64,000 nucleotides of DNA from Flagellimonas lutaonensis (GCF_000963865.1 NZ_CP011071.1:803501-867500); one strand, 5' to 3'. Shown: positions 1-8,664, counted from the stretch's first letter. Program-made: numbers and translations. Notes: generated from the sequence alone by a model not told the origin.

Positions 1-953
1 GTCGTAGGCACATTCACCTTGTTGTACCGTAGCCGAGAATAGTTTACGGGCCTGTTTATAAGCTTTGCCAACCGTTTCTTCTCTGTTTTTAACAACTCTA
101 GATTACCGCCGGCATGAAAAGAGGTGCTCAATGCCACCACGCTGTAATCGGCAATGGCCTTTATCAGGTACCGAAATTTGTTATTGTTGGGCGAGATGTT
201 CTTGTCATGGGTCGAATACTCGGCAAACTGAAAGAAAAACATGGTCTTTACCGGATATTTTTTGTGCAGTTCGATCAAGAGCGAAAAGTTGTCGTATGGG
301 TCTTTTCTTAGACCCAACAGTACCATAAACCGCTGTGCCACCCTGCGCAGCCTAAACTTGCCCAGATCGAACAATAGGCCGCCCAAACTTCGGGCAAGGC
401 CCCTTAGCGCAAAACTGTGCGAGGTGGTCACATTGATAATGGAGGTATAGCGATAGGCCCTGGTCTTTCGCTTGATATCGGGAAAACGCTGTTGGAGTAC
501 CCCAAACAATTTGTTTGCCCAAAGATTTACCACCGGCAACTCTAAAAAACCGTTTTTGTAAGCGAGGCTTTCTTTAGCCGGAAACCGGCCCAGGTCATCC
601 TTCACGTGGGGCAGGTATTCTTCATAACGGCTCAAGAGAAAGAAACTCGCCGAAAAAATATCGAAGGGTATCGCACTCATGTCACCTGCTTCAAAAAAAC
701 AGGGCAGGCCATCCCAATCGCCCATGCGGATATCAAAATCGTTGATTCCCTGTTCGAAAAGCAAATCGTTGCTACGTACAAAAAATTCGTTCTGCAGGGG
801 TTTTTTGGTATAGGTGATCTTAGGGCCCTTATGCTTTATAAAATCCTCTACCTTGGTGGTAAAGCCAATGTCCACGCCCAATATCTCCCTAAAAATATGC
901 CGCATGGTATAGCGAAAGCGGGCCGTTATCTTATGGGTATAGATGAGCAACAT
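1..953 (-). CDS. Polysaccharide deacetylase-family protein, partial (3' end outside window), probably catalytically dead
   Basis: The reading frame is open from an ATG at 953 down to the window edge, giving 317 residues. Residues 1-150 match the extra N-terminal domain (DUF7033 type) that flavobacterial polysaccharide-deacetylase-like proteins carry before the NodB barrel; the barrel starts near residue 170. Family members as I remember them have an Asp pair (DIDN) on the first strand and a GLHPS motif later, both binding the metal. Here the corresponding stretches read NVTTSH (residues 174-179) and ALSTSFHAG (around His280), so the metal ligands look lost. The next gene on this strand upstream is radC, 65 bp away. 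Family assignment is from recall of related proteins; loss of catalysis is an inference. Confidence 0.6.
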   Translation of the reverse strand, partial: MLLIYTHKITARFRYTMRHIFREILGVDIGFTTKVEDFIKHKGPKITYTKKPLQNEFFVRSNDLLFEQGINDFDIRMGDWDGLPCFFEAGDMSAIPFDIFSASFFLLSRYEEYLPHVKDDLGRFPAKESLAYKNGFLELPVVNLWANKLFGVLQQRFPDIKRKTRAYRYTSIINVTTSHSFALRGLARSLGGLLFDLGKFRLRRVAQRFMVLLGLRKDPYDNFSLLIELHKKYPVKTMFFFQFAEYSTHDKNISPNNNKFRYLIKAIADYSVVALSTSFHAGGNLELLKTEKKRLAKLINRPVNYSRLRYNKVNVPT

Positions 954-1018
954 AGGCTGTAAATATCAAGTTTCAAAACCCAAATTCCAAATAAGGCCAT
1001 TCGTTTACCCCCGATTGG

Positions 1019-1717
1019 TCATAGAAGTTGTTCGTCGGCAAAGCTTAAATATGCTTTTTGGGCAATGATCAAATGGTCAAGCACTTTGATGTCCAATGCT
1101 TGGGCGGCACTCTTCAGCTTTTGGGTGATTGTTTTGTCGGCCTTGCTGGGAACAAGGGTACCCGAAGGGTGGTTGTGCGCCAAAATCAATGCCACGGCCC
1201 CCAGCTCAAGGGCCTGTTTCATCACAAGGCGAACATCGACCAAAGTACCTGTGATGCCCCCTTTGCTCAATTGGCCCTTATGTACCACCTTATTGGAGTT
1301 GTTGAGATACAGAATCCAGAACTCCTCGTGCTCCAACTCGCCTATCAAGGGCTGCAAAAGCTCAAAAGCATCCCCACTTGAGGCAATCTTGGTAATCTGT
1401 TGACCCGCCTCCCTTCGGCGACGTCGTCCGATCTCTAGGGCGGCGGCAATGGTCACGGCCTTTGCCTCTCCAATTCCCTTGAACTGCATCAGCTGTTTCA
1501 CCGATAGCCGGCCCAAATCGTTCAAGTTGTTGCCGACCGAAGCCAAAATGCGCTTTGAAAGCTCAACAGCACTTTCGTTTTTGGAGCCCGAACCGATCAA
1601 AATAGCGATAAGCTCGGCATCTGACAACACCGAACGCCCCTTTTGTACCAATTTTTCCCTGGGTTTATCGTCATCGGCCCAGTCTTTGATGGACAAAGAT
1701 GCCTTTTCTTCTTGCAT
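1019..1717 (-). CDS. radC: RadC-family JAB/MPN domain protein
   Basis: 232-residue protein of the RadC (DUF2466) family, once thought to act in DNA repair; its biochemical role is unsettled. An N-terminal helix-hairpin-helix region (residues about 35-100, with GIGEAKA at 81-87) precedes a JAB1/MPN metalloprotease-like domain carrying HNHPSG (His181, His183) and a downstream Asp194, the usual metal ligands. An upstream ATG in frame would add nine residues, but the family usually starts as this one does at MQEEKASLSIKDW. A TATATTTA sequence lies four bases before the chosen ATG, so the transcript may be nearly leaderless. Family call is firm; start moderately so. Confidence 0.93.
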   Translation of the reverse strand: MQEEKASLSIKDWADDDKPREKLVQKGRSVLSDAELIAILIGSGSKNESAVELSKRILASVGNNLNDLGRLSVKQLMQFKGIGEAKAVTIAAALEIGRRRRREAGQQITKIASSGDAFELLQPLIGELEHEEFWILYLNNSNKVVHKGQLSKGGITGTLVDVRLVMKQALELGAVALILAHNHPSGTLVPSKADKTITQKLKSAAQALDIKVLDHLIIAQKAYLSFADEQLL

Positions 1718-1816
1718 GTTATAAATATAGCATTTTGGGCCCAACCATTTGTTGAGGATATGTGCCCATCGAATTCGCCTTTTTCGTATTTTGGGAATTC
1801 TGTTAAACCGAAGCCG

Positions 1817-2260
1817 ATGAAATCACTTTTCGACAAAGAAGCGTACGAAGAAATTGTAGCGCGCATTGATAGTCTGTCACCTGACTCGCAACGGCAATGG
1901 GGTAAAATGAGCGTGGGACAAATGGCTTGGCACTGCCAGTTTCCACTGAAGATAGCCATCAAGAACGAAGACAAGGGCGTGCGCGGCAACCCTCTGGTTC
2001 GCTGGTTCTTTAAAAAATCGCTCTACAACGACAGGCCTTGGCGAAAGAACCTGCCCACCGCCCCCGCTTTAAAGGCAAAACAGGAAAAGGACTTTGAGAC
2101 AGAAGTGAAAAAATTGAAAGAATTGGTAAAACAGTGCCATGATATCGGCAACCGTACCGAGTGGAACCCCCATCCCCTATTTGGGCGGTTTACCCCAGAG
2201 CAATGGGGACAGTTGCAGTACAAGCATCTTGACCACCACCTTCGGCAGTTTGGGGTATAG
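1817..2260 (+). CDS. DUF1569 domain protein (DinB-like fold)
   Basis: 147-residue soluble protein. The sequence pattern (KMSVGQMAWHCQFPLKIA near residues 30-50 and the C-terminal HLDHHLRQFGV) fits DUF1569, a small family with the DinB/YfiT four-helix fold in which His residues can bind a metal; conserved His residues are visible at the expected helix 2 and C-terminal positions. Function is unknown. I chose the ATG at 1817, not the far upstream start, because the added N-terminus overlaps radC and looks unlike the family. It stands alone, divergent from radC and convergent with mpl. Confidence 0.75.
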   Translation: MKSLFDKEAYEEIVARIDSLSPDSQRQWGKMSVGQMAWHCQFPLKIAIKNEDKGVRGNPLVRWFFKKSLYNDRPWRKNLPTAPALKAKQEKDFETEVKKLKELVKQCHDIGNRTEWNPHPLFGRFTPEQWGQLQYKHLDHHLRQFGV

Positions 2261-2356
2261 ATATGGCCAACAACTACTAAAAACAAGTGTTCGCGCCCAA
2301 GGCCCGTAAAGGCCCCGGTAAGTGCTTTGGGCATTGTTGACCTACATTGCCATGGT

Positions 2357-3712
2357 TTATACCATTACGCTTTTTACTTGCCCAAAATCCAATCCGCCAT
2401 AATTGCCAGAGCTCATCAACAAAAAATTGGCCGGTTCTTTGGCCTGTGAAAACAACCATTCCCTAAACGAACCTGCATCGGTAAAGACCTGCAGATCCTT
2501 CCTTTGAAAGGCATCGGATATCTGCTGTTCGGTCACCTGCTCCAACCCTTTGATCTCGACAGCCTCTGGTGAATAGTAGACTACCGCATAATCAGCGGTA
2601 TCCAAGGCGCCTCGGTATTCTTTTAAGAATTCGGCATTGAGACTGCTATAGGTATGCAGTTCTAAACAGGCCACCAACTTACGGTCGGGATATTGTTCTT
2701 TTACCGCCCTGGTGGTAGCGGCCACTTTGCTCGGCGAATGGGCAAAATCTTTGAACACCACCGCATAATCTGACTCAGCTATTTTTTCAAGGCGCTTTGA
2801 GGCTCCTTTGAACGAGGCAATGGCCTCGTAAAAATCGGCCTCATCGACCCCCATGTTCTGGCAGATCCACTTGGCCCCTGCCAAATTGTTCAAATTATGC
2901 GCACCAAAAACCGCAATGGGCAATGGGCCCTCGGGAGTTTCAAGATAGGTGGTGCCCCCATCGACAAAATAATCGGGCGTGCCATAGGGCAGTTTGCGTA
3001 TGCTGTTCTCCGATGCCTCGACCACTTTCTTGACCTCTTCGTCTTCTTCGTTATAGGCAATGCTTCCGCCCTCAACGATACTATCGACAAAAATCTTGAA
3101 CTGCTCCACGTAGCCCTCATAGGTAGGGAACACATTGATATGGTCCCAGGCAATACCGCTCAGCAAGGCGATGTTCGGGCGATACAGGTGAAACTTGGGC
3201 CGACGATCAATGGGCGACGAAAGGTATTCATCTCCCTCCAAGACAATAAAATCGTTCTCTTTGGTAAGGTGTACCATACGGTCAAAACCTTCCAATTGTG
3301 CCCCAACCATATAATCGACCGCTATGCCATGGTAGTCGAGCACGTGTAAGATCATTGAGGTAATGGTGGTCTTGCCGTGGCTGCCACCTATCACCACCCT
3401 GGTCTTTTCTTTTGATTGCTCGTACAAAAACTCAGGATATGAATAAATTTTCAGTCCCAATTCCTGCGCCCTTAAAAGTTCGGGGTTGTCAGGTTTGGCA
3501 TGCATGCCTAAGATAACGGCATCGAGATTTGCGGTGATTTTGTCTGGAAACCACCCAAATTCTTGGGGAAGCAGCCCCTTGTCGGCCAAGCGGCTTTTTG
3601 AAGGCTCATAAATGATATCGTCGCTTCCGGTTATCTCGTATCCTTTGTGTTGCAGGGCCAACGCCAAATTGTGCATGGCGCTGCCCCCAATGGCGATAAA
3701 ATGAACTTTCAT
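2357..3712 (-). CDS. mpl: UDP-N-acetylmuramate:tripeptide ligase (Mpl)-type peptidoglycan recycling enzyme
   Basis: 451-residue Mur ligase. It begins with the nucleotide-binding GxxGSAM motif (IAIGGSAMHNLALALQHKG at 6-24) typical of MurC/Mpl, followed by an ATP P-loop GGSHGKTTITSM near residue 110 and an ERF-like C-terminal ligase domain. Length and the opening sequence fit Mpl better than MurC. Mpl joins recycled L-Ala-gamma-D-Glu-diaminopimelate to UDP-MurNAc in the cytoplasm. A perfect -7 box TATCTTTG lies 17-24 bp upstream (3729-3736), giving a very short leader. It is transcribed away from the methyltransferase at 3763. Confidence 0.87.
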   Translation of the reverse strand: MKVHFIAIGGSAMHNLALALQHKGYEITGSDDIIYEPSKSRLADKGLLPQEFGWFPDKITANLDAVILGMHAKPDNPELLRAQELGLKIYSYPEFLYEQSKEKTRVVIGGSHGKTTITSMILHVLDYHGIAVDYMVGAQLEGFDRMVHLTKENDFIVLEGDEYLSSPIDRRPKFHLYRPNIALLSGIAWDHINVFPTYEGYVEQFKIFVDSIVEGGSIAYNEEDEEVKKVVEASENSIRKLPYGTPDYFVDGGTTYLETPEGPLPIAVFGAHNLNNLAGAKWICQNMGVDEADFYEAIASFKGASKRLEKIAESDYAVVFKDFAHSPSKVAATTRAVKEQYPDRKLVACLELHTYSSLNAEFLKEYRGALDTADYAVVYYSPEAVEIKGLEQVTEQQISDAFQRKDLQVFTDAGSFREWLFSQAKEPANFLLMSSGNYGGLDFGQVKSVMV

Positions 3713-3728
3713 AATGGAATGTGTGGTT

Positions 3729-3736
3729 CAAAGATA
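3729..3736 (-). promoter_or_regulatory. Putative mpl promoter, -7 box TATCTTTG
   Basis: On the minus strand this reads TATCTTTG, an exact match to the Bacteroidetes -7 consensus TAnnTTTG. Transcription would start about 10 bases before the mpl ATG. The -33 element is poor: a TTTAAGG about 20 bp upstream is the best candidate. Confidence 0.55.
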
Positions 3737-3762
3737 GCCTTATTTTTTACTACCTTAAACCC

Positions 3763-4593
3763 GTGAAACAGAACATTGAAATATTTGAAACAGCCTTTGT
3801 AACTGCCGACTTTAGGGCCACAGACGTTGCCCTGAGCAAAGATCGCTATGCACATTTATGGCCGAGCGAGGGCACCAAAATATACCGCAAGGCGTATGTT
3901 GATTCCGTTTCACGGCACGAGCAGTTTGCACACTGTTTGCGCAACCGGTATTTCCTCGAGGCCATTGAGAACCTGTTCAACGAGCAAAAAATCGAGCTGC
4001 TCATCAATTTTGGGTGCGGCTTTAGCATGTACCCCTTTCTGTTGCCCAAAACCATGGCCCATATCGAAATTGACATGCCTCATTCGATAAATTACAAAAA
4101 GGAGAAAATAGCGGATTGGTGTGCATCAAAAAAACTGCCTGACAGAAACATATCCTTTCTGGAAGCCGATTTCACATCAAATTACGAACCGCAGTTACTA
4201 GAAAAAATAGCATCCATAAAGGAAAACAAACGTTCGTTCATATTTCTGGAAGGCGTGTTGTTTTTTATCGGCAGACCAGAAACTGAACGCCTTTTCAAAC
4301 TCTTTTCAACGATTCAGGGCACTGACGAGTATGTCGGCAGTGTTTCGTTTCAAAAGGAAATCGAATCACGCACGGCCTTCAAAAAACTCATTCAATTCAC
4401 TGAAGAACGATTGGTGGCCAACGAAAAGTTCTGCTATCAGACCGTGGAAGACCGTTATTATTTGAACTTGGACGACTATGCGATGGTCGACCACCAAAAT
4501 ACGTTCACGGTCGCCAATAAATATGCCCCTGCCACAATACTTGACCCCGATGAGGTATTGGACGAACATTTTTACGTCTTAAAGAAAAAATAA
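3763..4593 (+). CDS. SAM-dependent carboxyl methyltransferase (PPM1/LCM-type)
   Basis: 276-residue protein resembling the leucine carboxyl methyltransferase/PPM1 family of SAM-dependent O-methyltransferases. The SAM-binding loop is NFGCGFSMYPF around residue 85, followed by an acidic strand end (EIDMPHSI) and EGVLFFI around residue 165, all typical of the family. Its substrate is unknown; homologues methylate carboxylates of proteins or polyketides. The frame could begin at GTG 3721, but that would run through the divergent mpl promoter region; the second GTG at 3763 (VKQNIEIFETAF) matches how such proteins usually begin. It is followed after 1 bp by a cupin gene, so the two are probably co-transcribed. 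Confidence 0.72.
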   Translation: MKQNIEIFETAFVTADFRATDVALSKDRYAHLWPSEGTKIYRKAYVDSVSRHEQFAHCLRNRYFLEAIENLFNEQKIELLINFGCGFSMYPFLLPKTMAHIEIDMPHSINYKKEKIADWCASKKLPDRNISFLEADFTSNYEPQLLEKIASIKENKRSFIFLEGVLFFIGRPETERLFKLFSTIQGTDEYVGSVSFQKEIESRTAFKKLIQFTEERLVANEKFCYQTVEDRYYLNLDDYAMVDHQNTFTVANKYAPATILDPDEVLDEHFYVLKKK

Positions 4594-4594
4594 T

Positions 4595-4915
4595 ATGCCA
4601 AATTACAATCTAACCGATATCGAATCACGTGAGATCATGCCCGGTTATCACGGCAAAATGGTACACGCCAATAGCATGAGCTGGGTTTTTTGGGATGTAG
4701 ATAAAGGTGCCGAAGTACCCGAACACCAACATGTAAATGAACAGATTATGCATGTGGTCGATGGTACGTTCGAATTTACGTTGGATGGAAAAACGGCCGT
4801 GTACCGAAAAGGCGACGTAATCGTTATTCCGCCAAACGTACCGCATGCCGGAAAGGCCCTTACCAAATGCAAGTTGATGGATGTTTTTTGCCCAGTAAGG
4901 GAGGAGTATAGATAG
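4595..4915 (+). CDS. Cupin-domain protein
   Basis: 106-residue single-domain cupin. It has the two cupin motifs: an HQHxxEQIMHVVDG segment (around residues 43-56, His/His/Glu metal ligands) and a PPNVPHAG segment (around residue 85, His ligand). Such small cupins bind a divalent metal and are either dioxygenases, isomerases or ligand sensors; the sequence does not say which. It begins one base after the methyltransferase stop and is followed 31 bp later by an SDR oxidoreductase, so the three probably form one unit of small-molecule metabolism. Confidence 0.85.
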   Translation: MPNYNLTDIESREIMPGYHGKMVHANSMSWVFWDVDKGAEVPEHQHVNEQIMHVVDGTFEFTLDGKTAVYRKGDVIVIPPNVPHAGKALTKCKLMDVFCPVREEYR

Positions 4916-4946
4916 GTTTAGGTATTAGGTTTTAAAAAATATTGTT

Positions 4947-5732
4947 TTGAAAATTAGTTTGAAGGGAAAAAAAGCCCTGGTGGGCGGAAGCAGCCGCGGT
5001 ATTGGCCGTGCCGTGGCCGAGCAATTGGCAGAAAGCGGTGCCGGTGTGACCCTAATGGCCAGCAGTGAAGATACCTTGAAAAAAGTGGTTGCCAACCTGC
5101 CCACAAACCAAGGCCAAGAACATTCATATTTGGTGGTTGATTTCACGGATTTTAACGCCTATAGTGAGCGAATTTCCAATTTCTTTGAAAAGAACTCTGT
5201 GGACATTTTGGTCAATAATACCCAAGGGCCAGCATCGGGAGGTGCCTTGGAGAAAACTGTGGAAGATTACCAGCAGGCCTTTGACCTGTTGTTCAAATCT
5301 GTAGTGTTTACAACCCAATTGGCAATCAAGGGCATGCAACAGAACAACTGGGGCCGCATTATCAATGTCGCCTCGGTATCCGTCAAAGAACCCCTTAACT
5401 ATTTGGCACTCTCAAATTCTATTCGGGCGGCGGTGGTGACATGGGCCAAAAGTTTGGCCTTTGACATAGGCAAGAACGGAATTACCATAAACAATGTGCT
5501 CACGGGTTATTTTGATACCGATCGGATTGCCCAGCTCAATGCCAAAAAAGCCGAAAAAATGGGAATCGACACGGCAGCAGTACGTGCTGCAATGGAAGAA
5601 CAAGTACCCATGAAGCGTATTGGCGACCCCAAAGAATATGGTTATTTGGCGGCGTTCTTGGCCTCTGAAAATGCCGGTTATATTACCGGCACCAATATAC
5701 CCTTGGATGGTGGCCTATTGAAATCTCTTTAG
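4947..5732 (+). CDS. SDR-family NAD(P)-dependent oxidoreductase
   Basis: 261-residue classical short-chain dehydrogenase/reductase. Visible motifs are the cofactor loop GGSSRGIGRAVAE (residues 13-25), NNTQGP near residue 90 in place of NNAG, the Ser (VASVSVK) near 143, and a C-terminal PLDGG typical of this class. The Tyr-x3-Lys catalytic pair is not present in its usual form: after the Ser the sequence reads NYLALSNSIRAA, with no Lys four residues after the Tyr, so the protein may be an atypical or non-reductase member. The start is TTG at 4947; no better ATG exists. Probably co-transcribed with the cupin gene. Confidence 0.85.
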   Translation: MKISLKGKKALVGGSSRGIGRAVAEQLAESGAGVTLMASSEDTLKKVVANLPTNQGQEHSYLVVDFTDFNAYSERISNFFEKNSVDILVNNTQGPASGGALEKTVEDYQQAFDLLFKSVVFTTQLAIKGMQQNNWGRIINVASVSVKEPLNYLALSNSIRAAVVTWAKSLAFDIGKNGITINNVLTGYFDTDRIAQLNAKKAEKMGIDTAAVRAAMEEQVPMKRIGDPKEYGYLAAFLASENAGYITGTNIPLDGGLLKSL

Positions 5733-5830
5733 CAATTACACAAATTACATTATTTCCATTAGAATACATTTTAAAATATGTAATTCATAATTTATACGTA
5801 ATTTTATTGTTCACTTAACAACAATTACCT

Positions 5831-6205
5831 ATGAATTCAAAAGTTTTTTTGGTAGTACGCATTCTATTGGGATTGATGCTACTGGTCTTCGGCCTGAACA
5901 AGTTTTTCCAATTTTTGCCAATGGGCGAAATGCCCGAAGCGGCAGGCAATTATTTTGCGGCTTTGTCGAGCACCCACACCATGACTTTGGTGGCCATTGT
6001 AGAAGTATTGGCGGGCCTCGCCCTGATACTGAATAAGTTTGGAGCCTTGATGTCTTTGATATTGATGAGTGTTTCAGTCAATGCTGTGTTGTTTCACATG
6101 GCCTTGGCCCCTGAGGGATTGCCACCCGCATTGGCCCTTTTGGTGTTGAACCTCTTGGCCTTGGTGGGCTATAAAGACAAATACAGAGACCTGCTCAAAG
6201 GGTAA
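5831..6205 (+). CDS. DoxX-family membrane protein
   Basis: 124-residue protein with four predicted membrane helices (about residues 6-24, 48-66, 70-90 and 98-116) and the opening KVFLVVRILLGLMLLVFGLNK typical of the DoxX family. Members are integral membrane proteins linked in some bacteria to thiol or quinone chemistry; the role here is unknown. The gene has its own AT-rich upstream region, with TAATTTTA about 30 bp before the ATG as a possible -7 box. It converges on the LytTR regulator gene. Confidence 0.85.
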   Translation: MNSKVFLVVRILLGLMLLVFGLNKFFQFLPMGEMPEAAGNYFAALSSTHTMTLVAIVEVLAGLALILNKFGALMSLILMSVSVNAVLFHMALAPEGLPPALALLVLNLLALVGYKDKYRDLLKG

Positions 6206-6230
6206 CGGGCACACCCCATTTATAAACGCT

Positions 6231-6343
6231 AAAAGGCTGCCCGATAAAGTTGTTACCCTACGGGAAAACGGTTTACCCTAAAACCCAATGGCTGAATGCA
6301 ACTGCCCAAACCGACAATAGAATTGATTTTTCGGGCGGCTTTT
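6231..6343. repeat. Long-range inverted repeat between doxX and lytR-like genes
   Basis: The arms AAAAGGCTGCCCGA (6231-6244) and TCGGGCGGCTTTT (6331-6343) can pair with only G-U wobbles on the + strand transcript; the second arm overlaps the stop codon of the regulator gene. The loop is about 86 bases. It may act as a weak terminator between the convergent genes. Confidence 0.35.
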
Positions 6344-7067
6344 ATATGCTCATCCTATCTTTAAATTCATAGGACTGTCGACGGGAGACTTCAATTTCCT
6401 CGCCATTTTTCATCATCAACTTTAATTTGCCATTGAACCATGGCACCACCTCTTGAATAAAATTGATGTTGACGATCTGTTGCCTGTTCGCCCTAAAAAA
6501 AGAAGGTTCTGGTAATTTTTCCTCGATTTGGTTCAGCGATTTATAGAGCAGCGGTTTCTCATTACCAAAGTATACGCGGGTGTAGTTCCCCACAATTTCA
6601 AAATGGGAAATATCGCCTATCTTGACCAACCAACATTGGTCTCCCTCTTTAATAAAAATTTGGCTTCCCTCATTCAATTTTGGTTGCCCTTTCTCACTCT
6701 CGAGTCTGCCCTCAAGTTTGGCCTTGGCCTTCTCAATCGCTTGTGAAAACCGTTTTTTGTTAATGGGTTTCAAAAGATAATCAAGTGCGTTGTACTCAAA
6801 AGACTTAATGGCATATTCATCAAATGCGGTGGTAAAAATAGTGATGGGTACATCATCGAGCATTTCTAGCAGGGCAAAGCCATCTTTTTCCGGCATGTTG
6901 ATGTCTAAAAACAATAGATCTGGCGCTTCTTTTTGTATTAGATCATACCCCATATCCACATTTTCGGCTTCCCCAACAAGTTCTATTTCTTGATATTCCG
7001 TGATAAGCTCTTTCAGCTCATTACGTGCCAATCGCGAATCTTCCACTATTACGGCACGGATCTTCAT
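6342..7067 (-). CDS. LytTR-family response regulator
   Basis: 241-residue two-component regulator. Residues 1-120 are a receiver domain with acidic pocket ED (9-10), phosphoacceptor Asp55 (FLDINMPEKDG) and the conserved Lys in LLKPI near residue 108. Residues about 145-240 are a LytTR DNA-binding domain, with FFRANRQQIVNI and a terminal SRRQSYEFKDR. LytTR proteins bind tandem 9-bp sites about 12-13 bp apart. Such a pair occurs at 8827-8856, upstream of the two small membrane-protein genes on the same strand. The gene overlaps the sensor kinase by 4 bp (ATGA), so the two are translationally coupled. Confidence 0.95.
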   Translation of the reverse strand: MKIRAVIVEDSRLARNELKELITEYQEIELVGEAENVDMGYDLIQKEAPDLLFLDINMPEKDGFALLEMLDDVPITIFTTAFDEYAIKSFEYNALDYLLKPINKKRFSQAIEKAKAKLEGRLESEKGQPKLNEGSQIFIKEGDQCWLVKIGDISHFEIVGNYTRVYFGNEKPLLYKSLNQIEEKLPEPSFFRANRQQIVNINFIQEVVPWFNGKLKLMMKNGEEIEVSRRQSYEFKDRMSI

Positions 7068-8122
7068 GGCAGGGGAATCTTTATGTCGGCGACTACTTCT
7101 TCTTTTTCTTCATAAATAGTAAAAGCGGCCTTTTCACCGTACAAGAGTTTTAGCCGCTGTTTGATGTTGCTAAGGCCCAATTCTGTTGAATTCTTAGAAA
7201 TCTGCAACCTACCGGTATTCTTTACCCGAATCAAAAGTTGGTTGTGAGCTTTCTTTATTTCAAGCTCTATTTTGCCTCCTTGCTTCAAATTGGAAATACC
7301 ATGCTTTGCCGCATTTTCGACCAACAATTGAATGATCATGGGCGGAATTTGAAGTGAAAGGGTATCGCTCTCGATGTTCTTTACAAATTCAAGCCTGTCC
7401 TCGAACTGTATCTTTGAAAGAGCGATGTAATTATCGACCATTTCTACCTCTTCTTCAACAGCAATGGCATTTACATCGTTCTTGGTAAGCGAATAGCGTA
7501 GCATTTCTGAAAGCTTGGTGAGCATTTCACGCGACTTCTCAACATCTTCCAACATCAACCCCCTGATATTGTTCAGGCTATTGAACATAAAATGTGGATT
7601 TATCTGGCCTTTTAGGGTATTGAGTTGGGCCTGCTTTAAGTTGGTATTGAGTTCTAACCGTTCTATTCGATTGGCGTTCATTTTCAGCAATAGCTTTACA
7701 ATCAGATAGCAGACCGTCCAGACGCCGATCAAGAAAAGGGAGTTGACAATCAGTATCCAAACATTGTCGTACACCTCTAGAACATTTCTTTCAAGTTCGG
7801 TAAGCTCAGGGCCAAACTCAATATAGAGGTAGCCAAATACAAAGTTCAGAAAAGCGAACAAGGCAGAGGTGATCAGAAAAGCCCCTGATATTTTGATCAG
7901 TTCCTTTACCCCGAACGTATCAAAGAAGACATTCTTTTTAAGGTACCAACGTAATAATGAGGTTGAAAAAATACCAATAAATATTCCGGTAACCACCGAA
8001 TACGTAACGAACTCGGCGCTGAACTTTTTTAAAACCAAAAAGGACACCGAGTTGATAAAGCCCCAGCCGAAAAGCTGTAGGGCCCAAAAAAGGGTATTTC
8101 TTCGTTTGTCTGAAAGATTCAT
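7064..8122 (-). CDS. LytS-type sensor histidine kinase (His_kinase PF06580 type)
   Basis: 352-residue membrane kinase. Four hydrophobic segments lie in the first 160 residues (about 10-30, 38-58, 78-98 and 125-150) with short loops, so the sensor is mainly intramembrane. A coiled-coil linker leads to the phosphoacceptor motif QINPHFMFNSLNNIRG near residue 175, then a degenerate HATPase domain (VENAAKHGI near 268, GLSNIKQRL near 323). This is the LYTS/YehU type of kinase that pairs with LytTR regulators. A TACCTTTG box at 8194-8201 could drive the kinase-regulator pair independently of the small genes upstream. Confidence 0.95.
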   Translation of the reverse strand: MNLSDKRRNTLFWALQLFGWGFINSVSFLVLKKFSAEFVTYSVVTGIFIGIFSTSLLRWYLKKNVFFDTFGVKELIKISGAFLITSALFAFLNFVFGYLYIEFGPELTELERNVLEVYDNVWILIVNSLFLIGVWTVCYLIVKLLLKMNANRIERLELNTNLKQAQLNTLKGQINPHFMFNSLNNIRGLMLEDVEKSREMLTKLSEMLRYSLTKNDVNAIAVEEEVEMVDNYIALSKIQFEDRLEFVKNIESDTLSLQIPPMIIQLLVENAAKHGISNLKQGGKIELEIKKAHNQLLIRVKNTGRLQISKNSTELGLSNIKQRLKLLYGEKAAFTIYEEKEEVVADIKIPLP

Positions 8123-8186
8123 ATAACTGCGATGCTGCCCGAACGATGTGCGGCACTCGCCCCGGTCAAATTTCTTAATGGGTTCA

Positions 8187-8474
8187 TTACAACCAAAGGT
8201 AGATAAGTTTTACCAATGAAAACCCAAACCCAAAGGCCAAAACCACAACTGACAGGATGACGACCATCGACTTCGTGCTGGTCGGGTTTTTAAGGATACA
8301 GCTGAGCGTTATTTTTTCCTTTTTAAAAGACAAAAACAAGACTACCGGAGCCAATAGCACCAGTAAGGTGGCAAACAGCAATTTGCCATTTTGAAACTGC
8401 GCTGCCACCAAAGAGACCAATAAGGTGGCCCCAGCAATCAAAAGCGCATTTCGTATACTTAACCGCATGGTCAA
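8187..8474 (-). CDS. Small membrane protein of unknown function (95 aa)
   Basis: I do not recognise this protein. It is very hydrophobic with three predicted membrane helices: ALLIAGATLLVSLVAA (about 10-26), LLFATLLVLLAPVVLFLSF (32-50) and a long C-terminal one (about 68-93). A short basic loop with KKEK lies after helix 2. It starts 4 bp after the stop of the small gene at 8479-8664, so the two are co-translated. The kinase-regulator pair follows 64 bp downstream. The start could also be the Met two codons later. A role as membrane partner or target of the LytTR system is inferred only from position. Confidence 0.65.
   Translation of the reverse strand: MTMRLSIRNALLIAGATLLVSLVAAQFQNGKLLFATLLVLLAPVVLFLSFKKEKITLSCILKNPTSTKSMVVILSVVVLAFGFGFSLVKLIYLWL
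8194..8201 (-). promoter_or_regulatory. Putative lytS-lytR-like operon promoter, -7 box TACCTTTG
   Basis: Minus-strand TACCTTTG is an exact TAnnTTTG match and lies inside the last codons of the upstream small gene. The leader to the kinase ATG would be about 65 bases. A TTTG occurs upstream but with a long spacing (about 23 bp). Confidence 0.45.
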
Positions 8475-8478
8475 TTGT

Positions 8479-8664
8479 TTAGAGGTTCGATTTCGCCGTT
8501 TTCTTGTCGTGCAATAACACGGTACCTGTCAAAGTAAGGCCTACATAGAGCGGAAAAAAATAGTTCGTGAGACTCATGTCTTTAAGGGCCCCAATAATCG
8601 AGAAAACGATTGCTGTTAACCCTATGGCCAATACCGTTAATTTCGTGCTGCCTAAATTCTTCAT
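8479..8664 (-). CDS. Small two-helix membrane protein of unknown function (61 aa)
   Basis: Unrecognised. From the ATG at 8664 the protein has two predicted membrane helices (LTVLAIGLTAIVFSIIGAL at about 8-26 and YFFPLYVGLTLTGTVLL at about 35-51) and a basic hydrophilic tail. A GTG at 8700 would add 12 residues, but the ATG gives a cleaner N-in first helix. It is the first gene after a TACATTTG promoter and a tandem LytTR site, and the first of a possible four-gene unit with the second small protein, the kinase and the LytTR regulator. Its small size and setting suggest a regulated membrane peptide; this is an inference. Confidence 0.55.
   Translation of the reverse strand: MKNLGSTKLTVLAIGLTAIVFSIIGALKDMSLTNYFFPLYVGLTLTGTVLLHDKKTAKSNL

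Noticed and set aside
2897..3349. Open frame on the + strand opposite mpl
   Set aside because: It lies wholly inside the antisense of mpl and has no family features, so it is a shadow of that gene.
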